Shown: positions 51,514 through 60,326 of the stretch, one piece after another
How positions within the stretch are numbered: the stretch's first letter is position 1
Layout of the letters: every line of letters starts with the position of its first letter
Assembly (NCBI RefSeq): GCF_009910705.1
Contig: NZ_JAAAXJ010000016.1
Coordinates: 1-64,000 of the forward strand
Source: Microvirga arsenatis
GTDB taxonomy: Bacteria > Pseudomonadota > Alphaproteobacteria > Rhizobiales > Beijerinckiaceae
Direction of reading: 5' to 3'
DNA: 64,000 nucleotides
Notes under the pieces: model-generated
What the model saw: the letters and a program-made list of their open reading frames with translations, nothing else
Told to the model about the DNA's origin: nothing
Databases searched by the model: none
Translations under genes and position numbers: made by a program

Positions 51514-51639
51514 TCACGACCTGCCGCGGAGATACTTGAGCAGCGCCGCCGCTGCGAGCACGAGGACGATGACGGTCAGGAGCCACGCCACCCCCATTCC
51601 CGCCATCATCCAGCCCATCCCGTCCATCATGCCTGCCAT
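51514..51639 (-). CDS. 41-aa Met-rich single-span membrane protein
   Basis: Starts MAGMMDGMGWMMAGMG, followed by one transmembrane helix and a basic tail (KYLRGRS). Same design as 18674-18808: an outer Met cluster with a Trp, then a helix. Its TGA is one base from the start of the broken cytochrome gene, so they shared a message. Likely Cu(I)-binding; function unproven. Confidence 0.65.
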   Translation of the reverse strand: MAGMMDGMGWMMAGMGVAWLLTVIVLVLAAAALLKYLRGRS

Positions 51640-51651
51640 CGGAGCCTCGCC

Positions 51652-52551
51652 TCATGAGTGGGGCTGACCAAGCGCGGTCCAGGTGCGTCCCTGGTCTGCG
51701 CTGCTCAGAAGCTTCCCGCCGTTTGTGACGGCGAACACCCGTTGCGGGTTCGTGGGATCCGCAGCGAGATGAAGGAGGTAGCCTTCCCCGAATCCGCTAC
51801 TGATGGTTGCGAGCCCGACCGGCGGCTCACCCGCCCTCACCAGACCCCGCCCGAGCACGAAGGCGTAGAGGGTGCCCTCGGGCGTCACCTCGACCAGGCT
51901 CACCGGCCCTCCCTGCACGAGAGGTTGCCAAGACCTGCCCGCATCCGTGCTGACCAGCAGGCCCGACTGGGTCGCCGCATAGAGCGTGTCCGGGCTTTTT
52001 GCCGAGGCGGCGAGATCGATCAGTCCCTCAGGCCCCGGGCCGATAATCGTCCACGTCTTGCCCGCATCCCGGCTGATCTGGAGCCCCCGGTGGGTGCCAT
52101 AGATCGTCTGCGGGTCGGCTGGGCTCACGGTCATCTGGTGGAAGTCCACCGGACCGTTCGCGCCTGGGGAAACCTGGGACCAGGTTCGGCCGCGGTCGTC
52201 CGAGGCAACGAAGCCGAGATTGCCACCCTGCGCCGGGTGTCCGCTCGCATAAAGCCTGTTTGGGTCGGATGGGTGCGGGGTGAAGCCCATAAAGTCCTGA
52301 ACCGGAGAGATCCGCTCTGCCTTCCCGTCCGCACCGGTCCTGAAGAGACCATGGTGGGTCGCGATCAGGAGGCGCGAAGGATCCTGGCGGTCGACGGCCA
52401 AGCCGTGGATGTGGGTTTGTGTCGTCAGGTGCGAAACAGCAACGGTCTCAGCTGCATTCGTGCGGATCGCAAAGGTGGCCAGTGTGATCGCCAGTGCTGC
52501 CGCTCCGGCGGGGAGAAGCTTGCCGCGCATTTTCTTGTTCATCTCTTTCAT
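51652..52551 (-). CDS. exported BNR/Asp-box beta-propeller protein, copy B
   Basis: 299 residues: signal peptide (about 8-33), HIHGLAVDRQDPSRL, and four Asp-boxes (SDDRGRTW, SRDAGKTW, STDAGRSW, SADQGRTW). Strongly similar to 22335-23219. ATG 52551 has AGGA about 9 bases upstream; the open frame continues into cusA in another register and longer starts are not credible. It follows cusA copy B by 83 bases on the same strand. Confidence 0.83.
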   Translation of the reverse strand: MKEMNKKMRGKLLPAGAAALAITLATFAIRTNAAETVAVSHLTTQTHIHGLAVDRQDPSRLLIATHHGLFRTGADGKAERISPVQDFMGFTPHPSDPNRLYASGHPAQGGNLGFVASDDRGRTWSQVSPGANGPVDFHQMTVSPADPQTIYGTHRGLQISRDAGKTWTIIGPGPEGLIDLAASAKSPDTLYAATQSGLLVSTDAGRSWQPLVQGGPVSLVEVTPEGTLYAFVLGRGLVRAGEPPVGLATISSGFGEGYLLHLAADPTNPQRVFAVTNGGKLLSSADQGRTWTALGQPHS

Positions 52552-52634
52552 TGTGGAAATTCCTGCTGGGTTGTTGCCTTGGAAATCGAGGGGAGCTGGA
52601 AGGGAGATCACATCGGCAGCATCGTTCCTGCCTT

Positions 52635-55600
52635 TCATTCTGCCGCCCGCGGCAGCGCGTTTCCGAGGCGTGCGGACAGGGGCTCGTGGCTGCCGTCGCG
52701 GCTTGGGGCCACGTCCCCCCGCCGCGGCAGCCCGCGCCCCTTCACGAGGGCGTAAATGGCTGGGATGACCACCAGCGTCAGCACGGTCGACGAGACCATG
52801 CCGCCGATCATCGGCACGGCAATGCGCTGCATGATCTCGGAGCCGGCACCCGTGCTCCACAGGATCGGGATCAGGCCCGCCATGATCGCCACCACCGTCA
52901 TCATCTTCGGCCGCACCCGCTCCACCGCGCCGACCATGATCGACTCGTAGAGGTCCTCGCGGCTGAAGGCGCGGCCCTGGCCCGCACGCGCGGCCTGCAC
53001 CTCCTTCATGGCATGATCCAGGTAGATCAGCATGATGACGCCGGTTTCCGCCGCAACACCAGCAAGCGCGATGAAGCCCACCGCCACGGCCACCGACATG
53101 TTGAAGCCGAGCCACCACATCAGCCACAGCCCGCCGACCAGCGCGAAGGGCAGTGACAGCATCACGATCAACGTCTCCGTGAGCCGCTTGAAGTTGAGGT
53201 AGAGCAGCAGAAAGATGATCAGCAGCGTGACCGGCACCACGATCTTGAGGCGGGCCTCGGCGCGTTCCAGGTACTCGAACTGCCCGCTCCATTGGACGTA
53301 GTAGCCCGGCGGGAACTTGACCTCGTTCGCAACCGCCTGGCGCGCCTCGGCGACATAGCCGCCGAGATCGCGCCCGGTGATGTCGACGAAGATGTAGACC
53401 GCAAGCTGGCCGTTCTCCGTGCGGATCGAGGTCGCGCCCCGATTGAGCTTCACCTCCGCGACCTCGCCCAGTGGCACGGCGCCCCCGTTGGGCATCGGCA
53501 CCTGCACCTCGGTGGCGATGGCCTGCGGGTTCGAGCGCAGCTCGCGCGGATAGCGGATGTTGACGCTGTAGCGCTCGCGGCCCTCGACGGTGTTGGTGAT
53601 CATCTCGCCGCCGAGCGCCATGGCGATCACATCCTGCACGTCACCCACGGTCAGGCCATAGCGCCCAAGCGCCTCCCGGTTCGGTGTGATGTCAAGGTAG
53701 TAGCCGCCAATCACCCGCTCAGCAAATGCACTCGATGTGCCGGGAACCGCCTTGACCACGGCCTCGACCTGGCGCGAGATCTTCTCCATCTCGGCAAGGT
53801 CGGTGCCGAACACCTTGATGCCGACAGGGGTGCGGATGCCGGTCGAGAGCATGTCGATGCGCGCCCGGATCGGCATGGTCCAGGCGTTCGACACGCCGGG
53901 GAACTGCAGCGCCTTGTCCATCTCGGCCTTGAGGCTGTCGATGGTGACCCCCGGCCGCCACTCGCTCTTTGGCTTCAGGTTGATGATCGTCTCGAACATC
54001 TCCGTTGGCGCAGGGTCGGTGGCTGTCGAGGCGCGGCCCGCCTTGCCATAGACCGAGGCAACCTCAGGGAACGACTTGATGATCCGATCCTGGGTTGCCA
54101 GAAGCTCGGCCGCCTTGGTGATCGACAGTCCCGGCAAGGTGGTGGGCATGTACATCAGCGTGCCCTCGTTCAGGGTCGGCATGAACTCGGAGCCGATCTG
54201 GCGCGCAGGCCAGACGCTGGCGCCGAGCGCCACGAGGGCGACGAGGATCGTGAGCACCTTGGCCTTGAGCACGCCCCGGATGACCGGCCGGTAGATCCAG
54301 ATCAGAAAGCGGTTCAGCGGGTTCTTGTGCTCCGGAATGATCCGCCCGCGCACAAAGATCACCATCAGGGCCGGGACGAGCGTCACGGACAGGAAGGCGG
54401 CGGACGCCATGGCGAAGGTCTTGGTGAAGGCGAGCGGCCCGAAGAGGCGGCCTTCCTGGTTCTCCAGCGTGAAGATCGGCAGGAACGACACCGTGATGAT
54501 CAGCAGGCTGAAGAACAGGGCCGGGCCAACCTCGCTTGCGGCCTCGATCAGGATCTCGACGCGTGGCTTGTCCTTTGGGGCCCGTTCCAGGTGCTTGTGG
54601 GCGTTCTCGATCATGACGATCGCCGCATCGATCATCGCCCCGACCGCAATCGCAATGCCGCCCAGGCTCATGATGTTGGACCCGAGCCCGATCATCTTCA
54701 TGGCGACGAAGCTGATCAGGATACCAACCGGCAGCATCAGGATGGCAACAAGCGCGCTGCGCAGGTGGAGCAGGAACACAATGCAGACCAGCGCGACGAT
54801 GACGCTCTCCTCGATCAGCGTGTACTTGAGGGTCTCGATGGCGGCCTCGATCAGCTGCGAGCGGTCATAGACGGGAACAATCTCGGTGCCCGCAGGCAGG
54901 CTCGGCAGGACCTCCGCAAGGCGCTGCTTCACGCTCTCGATCACGTTGAGTGCGTTGGCCCCGAAGCGCTGCAGGATGATGCCGCTTGCGACCTCGCCTT
55001 CGCCGTTGAGCTCGGTGATGCCGCGCCGCTCGTCAGGCCCCAATTCGACACGGGCGATGTCGCCGAGACGCAGGGGCGTGCCGGCATCGGTCTTGAGCAC
55101 GATGCTCTCGATGTCCTGAATGTTCTTCAAATAGCCGCGGCCGCGGACCATGAACTCGAACTCGGAGAGCTCGACCGTGCGCCCACCGACGTCCATGTTG
55201 CTCCCGCGGATGGCATCGCGGATCATGGTCATCGAGACGCCCTGCGCGCGCAGGCGGCGCGGATCGACCACGACGTTGTACTGCTTGACGAAGCCGCCGA
55301 CCGCGGCCACCTCGGCGACGCCCTCGGCCTTGGCGGCGGCAAAGCGCACCTTCCAGTCCTGCACCGAGCGCAGCTCCGCCAGGGTGAGGTCCTTAGCCAA
55401 GAGGGCATACTGGTAAACCCAACCCACGCCAGTGGCATCGGGGCCGAGGGTCGGCGTCACACCCGCGGGGAGGCGACTTCCTGCGGCATTGAGGAATTCG
55501 AGCACCCGCGACCGTGCCCAGTACGGGTCCGTGCCGTCCTCGAAGATGATGTAGACGAACGAGACGCCGAAGAACGAGAAGCCCCGCACCACCTTCGATT

Positions 55601-55832
55601 GCGGCACCGTCAGCATCGCGGTGGTGAGCGGATAGGTCACCTGGTCCTCGACGACCTGCGGCGCCTGACCCGGGTAATCCGTGTAGACGATGACCTGCAC
55701 GTCCGAGAGGTCGGGAATGGCATCGAGCGGCAGGCTGCGCAGGGCGTACAGACCCGCCGCGACGGCGAACACAGTCGCGATCAGGACGAGCATCAGGTTG
55801 CGGGACGACCAGGCGATGGTACCGGCGATCAT
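52635..55832 (-). CDS. cusA: CusA-type RND heavy-metal efflux pump, copy B
   Basis: 1065 residues, protein identical to copy A. Same Met site (RIDMLSTGI) and domains. Only the last dozen codons differ, all silently, apart from the stop (TGA here). Expression is probably controlled differently from copy A because no GTAACC-type promoter lies upstream of this operon. Confidence 0.96.
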   Translation of the reverse strand: MIAGTIAWSSRNLMLVLIATVFAVAAGLYALRSLPLDAIPDLSDVQVIVYTDYPGQAPQVVEDQVTYPLTTAMLTVPQSKVVRGFSFFGVSFVYIIFEDGTDPYWARSRVLEFLNAAGSRLPAGVTPTLGPDATGVGWVYQYALLAKDLTLAELRSVQDWKVRFAAAKAEGVAEVAAVGGFVKQYNVVVDPRRLRAQGVSMTMIRDAIRGSNMDVGGRTVELSEFEFMVRGRGYLKNIQDIESIVLKTDAGTPLRLGDIARVELGPDERRGITELNGEGEVASGIILQRFGANALNVIESVKQRLAEVLPSLPAGTEIVPVYDRSQLIEAAIETLKYTLIEESVIVALVCIVFLLHLRSALVAILMLPVGILISFVAMKMIGLGSNIMSLGGIAIAVGAMIDAAIVMIENAHKHLERAPKDKPRVEILIEAASEVGPALFFSLLIITVSFLPIFTLENQEGRLFGPLAFTKTFAMASAAFLSVTLVPALMVIFVRGRIIPEHKNPLNRFLIWIYRPVIRGVLKAKVLTILVALVALGASVWPARQIGSEFMPTLNEGTLMYMPTTLPGLSITKAAELLATQDRIIKSFPEVASVYGKAGRASTATDPAPTEMFETIINLKPKSEWRPGVTIDSLKAEMDKALQFPGVSNAWTMPIRARIDMLSTGIRTPVGIKVFGTDLAEMEKISRQVEAVVKAVPGTSSAFAERVIGGYYLDITPNREALGRYGLTVGDVQDVIAMALGGEMITNTVEGRERYSVNIRYPRELRSNPQAIATEVQVPMPNGGAVPLGEVAEVKLNRGATSIRTENGQLAVYIFVDITGRDLGGYVAEARQAVANEVKFPPGYYVQWSGQFEYLERAEARLKIVVPVTLLIIFLLLYLNFKRLTETLIVMLSLPFALVGGLWLMWWLGFNMSVAVAVGFIALAGVAAETGVIMLIYLDHAMKEVQAARAGQGRAFSREDLYESIMVGAVERVRPKMMTVVAIMAGLIPILWSTGAGSEIMQRIAVPMIGGMVSSTVLTLVVIPAIYALVKGRGLPRRGDVAPSRDGSHEPLSARLGNALPRAAE

Positions 55833-57065
55833 TGGGGCTTCTCTTCGGCAGGTGCCGTCATGCCCTGCAGGGCGGCTTTCAGGTTGCTTTCGGCATCAAT
55901 GAGGAAGTTGGCGGACGTCACCACCTGATCCCCCGCGGCGACGCCCTCGCGGATCTCGACGAAGCCGTTCCCGCGAGCGCCGACCTTGACCTGGCGCGGC
56001 TCGAAGCGGCCTTCGCCCTTGTCGACGATCACGATCTGACGGGTACCGGTGTCGATGAGCGCGCTGTCGGGCACGGCCACGACGGGCTTGCCGGAGCCGG
56101 TGGCGAACTCCACGTCCGCGTACATGTCCGGCAGCAGGAGCCCGTCCCGGTTGGGGATCTCGATCCGCACCCGGGCCGTGCGGGTCTCTGGGTTCACCTG
56201 CGGGTAGATCAGGTCAACGCGGCCCGAGAACGTCTGTCCCGGCAGGCTGCGCACCCGGAGGGTCACAGCCTGGCCCGGCTGGACGGCGCCCAGGTCGTGT
56301 TCCGGCACGTCCGCGAGGATCCAGACGGTCGAGATGTCGGCCAGCCGGAACAGCACGTCACCGGGCATGGCCCGCATGCCCTCGATGGCATTGCGCTCCA
56401 GGATGATCCCGTCCCGCGGGGCTGACCACGTGATCGCGGTCGGCACCTTGCGGGTGCGTTCGATCTCGGCGATCACCTCCGGGGGCACGTTGAGGTTCTC
56501 AAGCCGGCGGCGGGCGCCCTCCAGCACCAGCGGCCGTCCGGCGCCACTGCCTTCGTTCACGACACTGAGGTACTGCGCGCTCGCCGCCGCGATGTCCGGG
56601 GAATACAGGCGCAACAGCGGATCGCCCTTGCGCACGCGCTCGCCGGTGGTCACGTCCTCGACCTTGTCGATGAAGCTCTCAGAGCGCAGGGAGATCACGG
56701 CGATGCGGCGCTCATCAAGCTTCACGGTGCCGGGGGCGCGGACCGGACGGGTCACAACCCGGCGCTCGACAGCCTCCGAGCGCACGCCGGTGCGCTGCAG
56801 CTTGCCTGGCGAGACCGTAACGGTCGAGCCGTCCTCCGCCTCGCCCTCGTAGACCGGGATGTAGTCCATGCCCATCGAGTCTTTCTTCGGCACCGGCGAG
56901 GTGTCGGGCAGGCCCATGGGGTTGCGGTAGTACAGGATCTTCTTGCCGCTGGCCTGGTCAGCTGCGCTCTGTCCGGCTGACGCGTCCTTCGGCTTGTCGT
57001 CGAAGCTCACGTCCTCACCGACCCGAACAGCGACGTAATCCCGACCGTCCTCCGTCTTCTTCGGC
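52666..57065. repeat. 4.4-kb perfect direct repeat, copy B (cusB-cusA)
   Basis: Partner of 9130-13529. The right limit falls within codons for cusB residues near 108, where the two proteins change abruptly from identical to about half similar. Confidence 0.92.
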
Positions 57066-57349
57066 ACGGCGGAATAGAAAGGCTGGCCATCGGGATGGCG
57101 GTAATAGGCAATCGGGCCGGTCGCCGGAGGAGAGCCATTGCCTTCCGGGGCGAAGCCCAGCCATCTCGGCAGCGCAATCCCGCCAGGCAGGGCGAGACCG
57201 CCTTGGCCCGCACGGAAGCCGAGCCACATGCCAGCTGCAAGGGCCAGCAACACCAACACAGCAACGAACATGCGCCTGAGGGCCCGCTTGCCATCTGAGG
57301 GTCGTTGCTCCCCCAGTTCGGGCGCATGAAAACGCGTCATCTGATCCAT
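55829..57349 (-). CDS. cusB: CusB-type RND periplasmic adaptor, copy B
   Basis: 506 residues from ATG 57349. The N-terminal 95 residues differ from copy A but keep the plan: acidic/polar start MDQM, membrane anchor (about 28-45) and a Gly-rich linker. Thereafter identical, including the second YYRNPMGLP metal-binding repeat and the adaptor domains. The start overlaps the FixH-like stop by one base. A longer frame to 57430 overlaps that gene and is rejected. Confidence 0.92.
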   Translation of the reverse strand: MDQMTRFHAPELGEQRPSDGKRALRRMFVAVLVLLALAAGMWLGFRAGQGGLALPGGIALPRWLGFAPEGNGSPPATGPIAYYRHPDGQPFYSAVPKKTEDGRDYVAVRVGEDVSFDDKPKDASAGQSAADQASGKKILYYRNPMGLPDTSPVPKKDSMGMDYIPVYEGEAEDGSTVTVSPGKLQRTGVRSEAVERRVVTRPVRAPGTVKLDERRIAVISLRSESFIDKVEDVTTGERVRKGDPLLRLYSPDIAAASAQYLSVVNEGSGAGRPLVLEGARRRLENLNVPPEVIAEIERTRKVPTAITWSAPRDGIILERNAIEGMRAMPGDVLFRLADISTVWILADVPEHDLGAVQPGQAVTLRVRSLPGQTFSGRVDLIYPQVNPETRTARVRIEIPNRDGLLLPDMYADVEFATGSGKPVVAVPDSALIDTGTRQIVIVDKGEGRFEPRQVKVGARGNGFVEIREGVAAGDQVVTSANFLIDAESNLKAALQGMTAPAEEKPQ

Positions 57350-57915
57350 CACGGCACCGCCTTGAGCACGAGTCGGTTTTGAACGGTACCGATCTCGCCC
57401 TGCACCTTCGCGGCGAGCGAGAGCTGCCATCCACCTTCCATCGCGAGGTTGGTCTTGAACTGGTAGATCCCAGGCTCTGGTGACGGCATCGGCTCGATGG
57501 GAGCCGTCATCGTCGGCATGCCGTCGGGAGCCATGTCGATCCGCCGCGCGAAAACCACTGCGTCCGCAACAGACGTTCCGGAGCGCCTGTCGACGAGGCG
57601 CACATCCACCGTGGCTTCACCCTGCTTCACCTCGCCTTGGACAAGCTCGAAGGCATGATCCTTGAGCTCCGCGGTCGAGACAGGAGGTAGCGTGCCGGCG
57701 CTAGCGAGCCCAAACCGCGCCTTCGCCTGTGCCCAGGAGGGCGGGACCCAATCTGGGAGGGTTGAACGGTCGGGCAACGCCTGGATTGCCGACGAGGGGA
57801 TCCAGGCCGGCAAGGCCGATCGGTCCATCAGCATGAGGCCGAGGATGGCGGAGCCAACTAGGGCGAGCCCCAGGAGCACGGCCGCAATGGCGCGTCCTTT
57901 GGTGAGGAAAATCAT
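57349..57915 (-). CDS. FixH/YtkA-like exported protein with Met motif (3)
   Basis: 188 residues: signal anchor (about 9-30), a linker, then the beta-sandwich with RRIDMAPDGMPTMTAPIEP and NLAMEGGWQ. It is the counterpart of 13852-14346 and first gene of the region B cus operon. Its sequence is clearly diverged from copy A, in contrast to the identical cusBA next to it. Confidence 0.7.
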   Translation of the reverse strand: MIFLTKGRAIAAVLLGLALVGSAILGLMLMDRSALPAWIPSSAIQALPDRSTLPDWVPPSWAQAKARFGLASAGTLPPVSTAELKDHAFELVQGEVKQGEATVDVRLVDRRSGTSVADAVVFARRIDMAPDGMPTMTAPIEPMPSPEPGIYQFKTNLAMEGGWQLSLAAKVQGEIGTVQNRLVLKAVP

Positions 57916-58045
57916 CTGTCTGTAACCTAGTCATGCATATCGAGGGCATTGCAGGCACCACGGAGGGACGCTTTACAATGCGCGGTCATACCCCGTGACG
58001 CATGGTCACGAGGCGACACCATCCGGCGCGGACGCCGGTGCAGGG

Positions 58046-58402
58046 CTAGGCTTTAGGAGGATGATCCGGAGGCAGTGCGGGCAGACTGTCGCCACGTTGC
58101 GCGAAATAGGGGGCGAGCTCCGCCGCGAGCGCAGAGCGAACCAGCGCCGAGCCAGCCGTCGGCATGTTCTGGGGACACTTGGCGATACAGAGCACCGCGA
58201 AGGGGCAGGCTTTCATGTCGCTGCAGTCAGGCGGCGTCTGGTCGCAGCAGGACATATCATCCGCCGTCGTCACAATGGGCGCATTGAACCCAGCCGCTGC
58301 CGACGCGGCGGACGAACCACCGACGACAACAAGGCTCACGACCGCCATGATCGTCAGCAACCGGGAAAGGGCCACCCAAAGTGCCATACCTAACACTTTC
58401 AC
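58046..58402 (-). CDS. exported Cys-rich small protein (DUF2946-like)
   Basis: 118 residues, GTG start: signal or membrane segment (about 8-35), then MSCCDQTPPDC and KACPFAVLCIAKC, six cysteines in about 28 residues, and a Pro-rich tail. Same pattern as 45141. It lies just upstream of the region B cus operon on the same strand, about 130 bases from it. Confidence 0.65.
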   Translation of the reverse strand: MKVLGMALWVALSRLLTIMAVVSLVVVGGSSAASAAAGFNAPIVTTADDMSCCDQTPPDCSDMKACPFAVLCIAKCPQNMPTAGSALVRSALAAELAPYFAQRGDSLPALPPDHPPKA

Positions 58403-58643
58403 ATCAGGGCCGCTCAGAAAAGCCGCCTCCGATCACATGATCGATACCGCTCCGGGTTTCAAGGTCCGTTACGGGATAATGGCAAAGCTACTCGTTCCAC
58501 GAGAGTTCACATTGGTCATGCTAACGGCTGCCTGACATGGTCCCGCGCCCCTTTGGTTGACGAGCGCCGAACCTGGGAACGTCTGGCTATGTTTGTCAGG
58601 CCGGCGCCGTGGCTGCAACGCCATCCGAAAGCCTGCCACGCCA

Positions 58644-59501
58644 CTAAGGCTTCCGTCCCAGCGGAACTGTCGGTTTCCGTCCAATGTCCACCTCACCAGC
58701 CTTGGACAGCGTCGCTGTCCGCTTGACGGCCTCGGCCTTGCTTTGTGAGCCAACGTTAGAGACCGAAACGATGAACCGTTTGACAAGCTCACGCTGGAAA
58801 GCTGCCCTGCGCTGCTCCTGTATCGTCAAGCGAGGCTCGTGCTCCAATGGAAGAGGCTGAGCGGAGGCAACCTGCACCGGTTGAGCTGGAAGTCCTACGG
58901 GATCCGCAGCCCCTTGGTTGGCCATGGGCGAACCTATGGCGGCGAGATGAACCCGGGCCCTCCGGCAATACTCAATCGAGCGGGGCGTCATCCGCTCCTC
59001 TCCATGACCTGCCCGATATTTCATAAGCGCTCGGCATAGATCGCCGCCTGTGAGGCGCCAGGCCTTGGCTAGGTACTCGATCCCGTAGCGGATGTTCACC
59101 TGAGGGTCGGCCAAAGCCTCGCTTGGCCCAGTAAAGCCAAGCATCGCTGCCGTGCCAGGACGGACCTGCATCAGTCCAAGCTCCCCGACCGTCCCGATGA
59201 CGGATGGATTATAGGAGCTTTCAACCATAACGACGGCATCCGCAACAGCTGTCGGCAACCCGCGGCGCTCAGCCTCCTGGGCGACCAGCGGCAGATAATA
59301 GCCACGCCCTTTCGGTTGGACGGGCGGCAAGCCGACCAAGGTCTCCACCACAGGCGGCTTCGGCAGCGAGAGAATGATCTGCTCGATGCGGTCGGCTTCG
59401 GACCGATCCTCGCTCCGGTGGGGCGAAGCGAGGGCAGGCTGTGCGGCGGCGGTCATCACCACGGCGGCAAGGCAAGCGGCAGTGTGTAGCAGACGACCCA
59501 C
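58644..59501 (-). CDS. lytic transglycosylase (SLT domain)
   Basis: 285 residues: signal peptide (about 1-24), an SLT domain with the catalytic Glu in MVESSYNPSVIGTVGELGLMQVRP (motif pieces AVVMVESSYNP and GELGLMQV), and a C-terminal tail with a basic, helical end. It cleaves peptidoglycan glycan strands. GTG 59501 with GGAGG 7 bases upstream is chosen because it starts a normal signal peptide; an upstream in-frame ATG gives an Arg/Cys-rich non-native extension. Confidence 0.85.
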   Translation of the reverse strand: MGRLLHTAACLAAVVMTAAAQPALASPHRSEDRSEADRIEQIILSLPKPPVVETLVGLPPVQPKGRGYYLPLVAQEAERRGLPTAVADAVVMVESSYNPSVIGTVGELGLMQVRPGTAAMLGFTGPSEALADPQVNIRYGIEYLAKAWRLTGGDLCRALMKYRAGHGEERMTPRSIEYCRRARVHLAAIGSPMANQGAADPVGLPAQPVQVASAQPLPLEHEPRLTIQEQRRAAFQRELVKRFIVSVSNVGSQSKAEAVKRTATLSKAGEVDIGRKPTVPLGRKP

Positions 59502-59744
59502 GGCATCCTCCGGCGGGGGTGTACAAGACGGACATGCTGACCACGGAAGGCCATGTTCGGCCAAGACGGCAACGCCTAGGCACGCGCATTCTCCGCGAAG
59601 AGCAGGTGTCGCACCGTTCAAGCGCGACCGGGCGCACCGACACCACGCCGCATGCGGCCTTCCGTGCGACGCATCTGTGATGGTCCGTCCGCTTTTGCAA
59701 GACCGTGCGGAACACCACTCCTGCCACACGGACGGCATTGGCGT

Positions 59745-59999
59745 TCAGGCTTCGTCCACAGCAGCCACGAAGAAGTAGCAGCCCTCGCGCCGGACGGCGG
59801 CCCGCGCGGCTGGCACGTTGAAGCCGCCTGGGCTGTCCCCGTGCTTGCCCAGCGTGCCGCGGAACTTCCAGCCTGCGCCAATGAGGAAGTCCGGGATCGC
59901 GCCGCTCTTTGGAATCGCGCAGAACAGTCCACGCGCAAAGCGGCACTCGAAGTAGATGTAGGCTTGAGCTGCGGTCGGGCGTCTTGGCCTGTTGGGCAT
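59745..59999 (-). CDS. 84-aa conserved-looking hypothetical protein
   Basis: After a short basic start the sequence has strand-rich, balanced composition (YIYFECRFARGLFCAIPKSG, AGWKFRGTL) unlike the Arg/Pro-rich chance frames around it. Two cysteines and several Phe/Tyr suggest a small folded domain. No signal peptide. ATG 59999 is the first Met before the good segment; the ribosome site is poor. Confidence 0.5.
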   Translation of the reverse strand: MPNRPRRPTAAQAYIYFECRFARGLFCAIPKSGAIPDFLIGAGWKFRGTLGKHGDSPGGFNVPAARAAVRREGCYFFVAAVDEA

Positions 60000-60326
60000 G
60001 CAGGGTCGGCCGGGGGGCCTCCCCAATCCAATCTTGTTACGCCCATCACGGCCGGCCGCTGTTTTGGCGCGAACGCGGGGGGTTGCCGGCTTATCTGTGC
60101 GGCGGTCATCGGTCTTGTCCGGCAATGCAGAGCTCCGGAGAACAGGCACGAATTCATGGGCAAGGAACAATGGTCGTGACTGGGGCCACGCAGGCCCCAC
60201 GCTCCCGCCCTCACTAGCACAGGTGCCGGTGAGGGCTGACGCGCTGACGGGTCGTGCAAGGGTTAGGCGTAAACCCGGCTCATGAGCACGTCGTCGGGAG
60301 CGACACGGCCCGGATCGGTCGCACGA
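60000..60326. other. 327-nt stretch with no recognised feature
   Basis: All frames are Arg/Pro-rich and lack ribosome sites. I see no promoter motif or strong inverted repeat. Confidence 0.4.

Noticed and set aside
57922-57927. GTAACC near the start of the region B cus operon
   Set aside because: It is on the plus strand, opposite to the operon, and lacks a CGAA at the right distance.
59618-60259. A 213-codon minus-strand frame overlapping the 84-aa hypothetical gene
   Set aside because: It is Arg/Ser/Pro-rich throughout, whereas the shorter frame at 59745-59999 has balanced protein-like composition.
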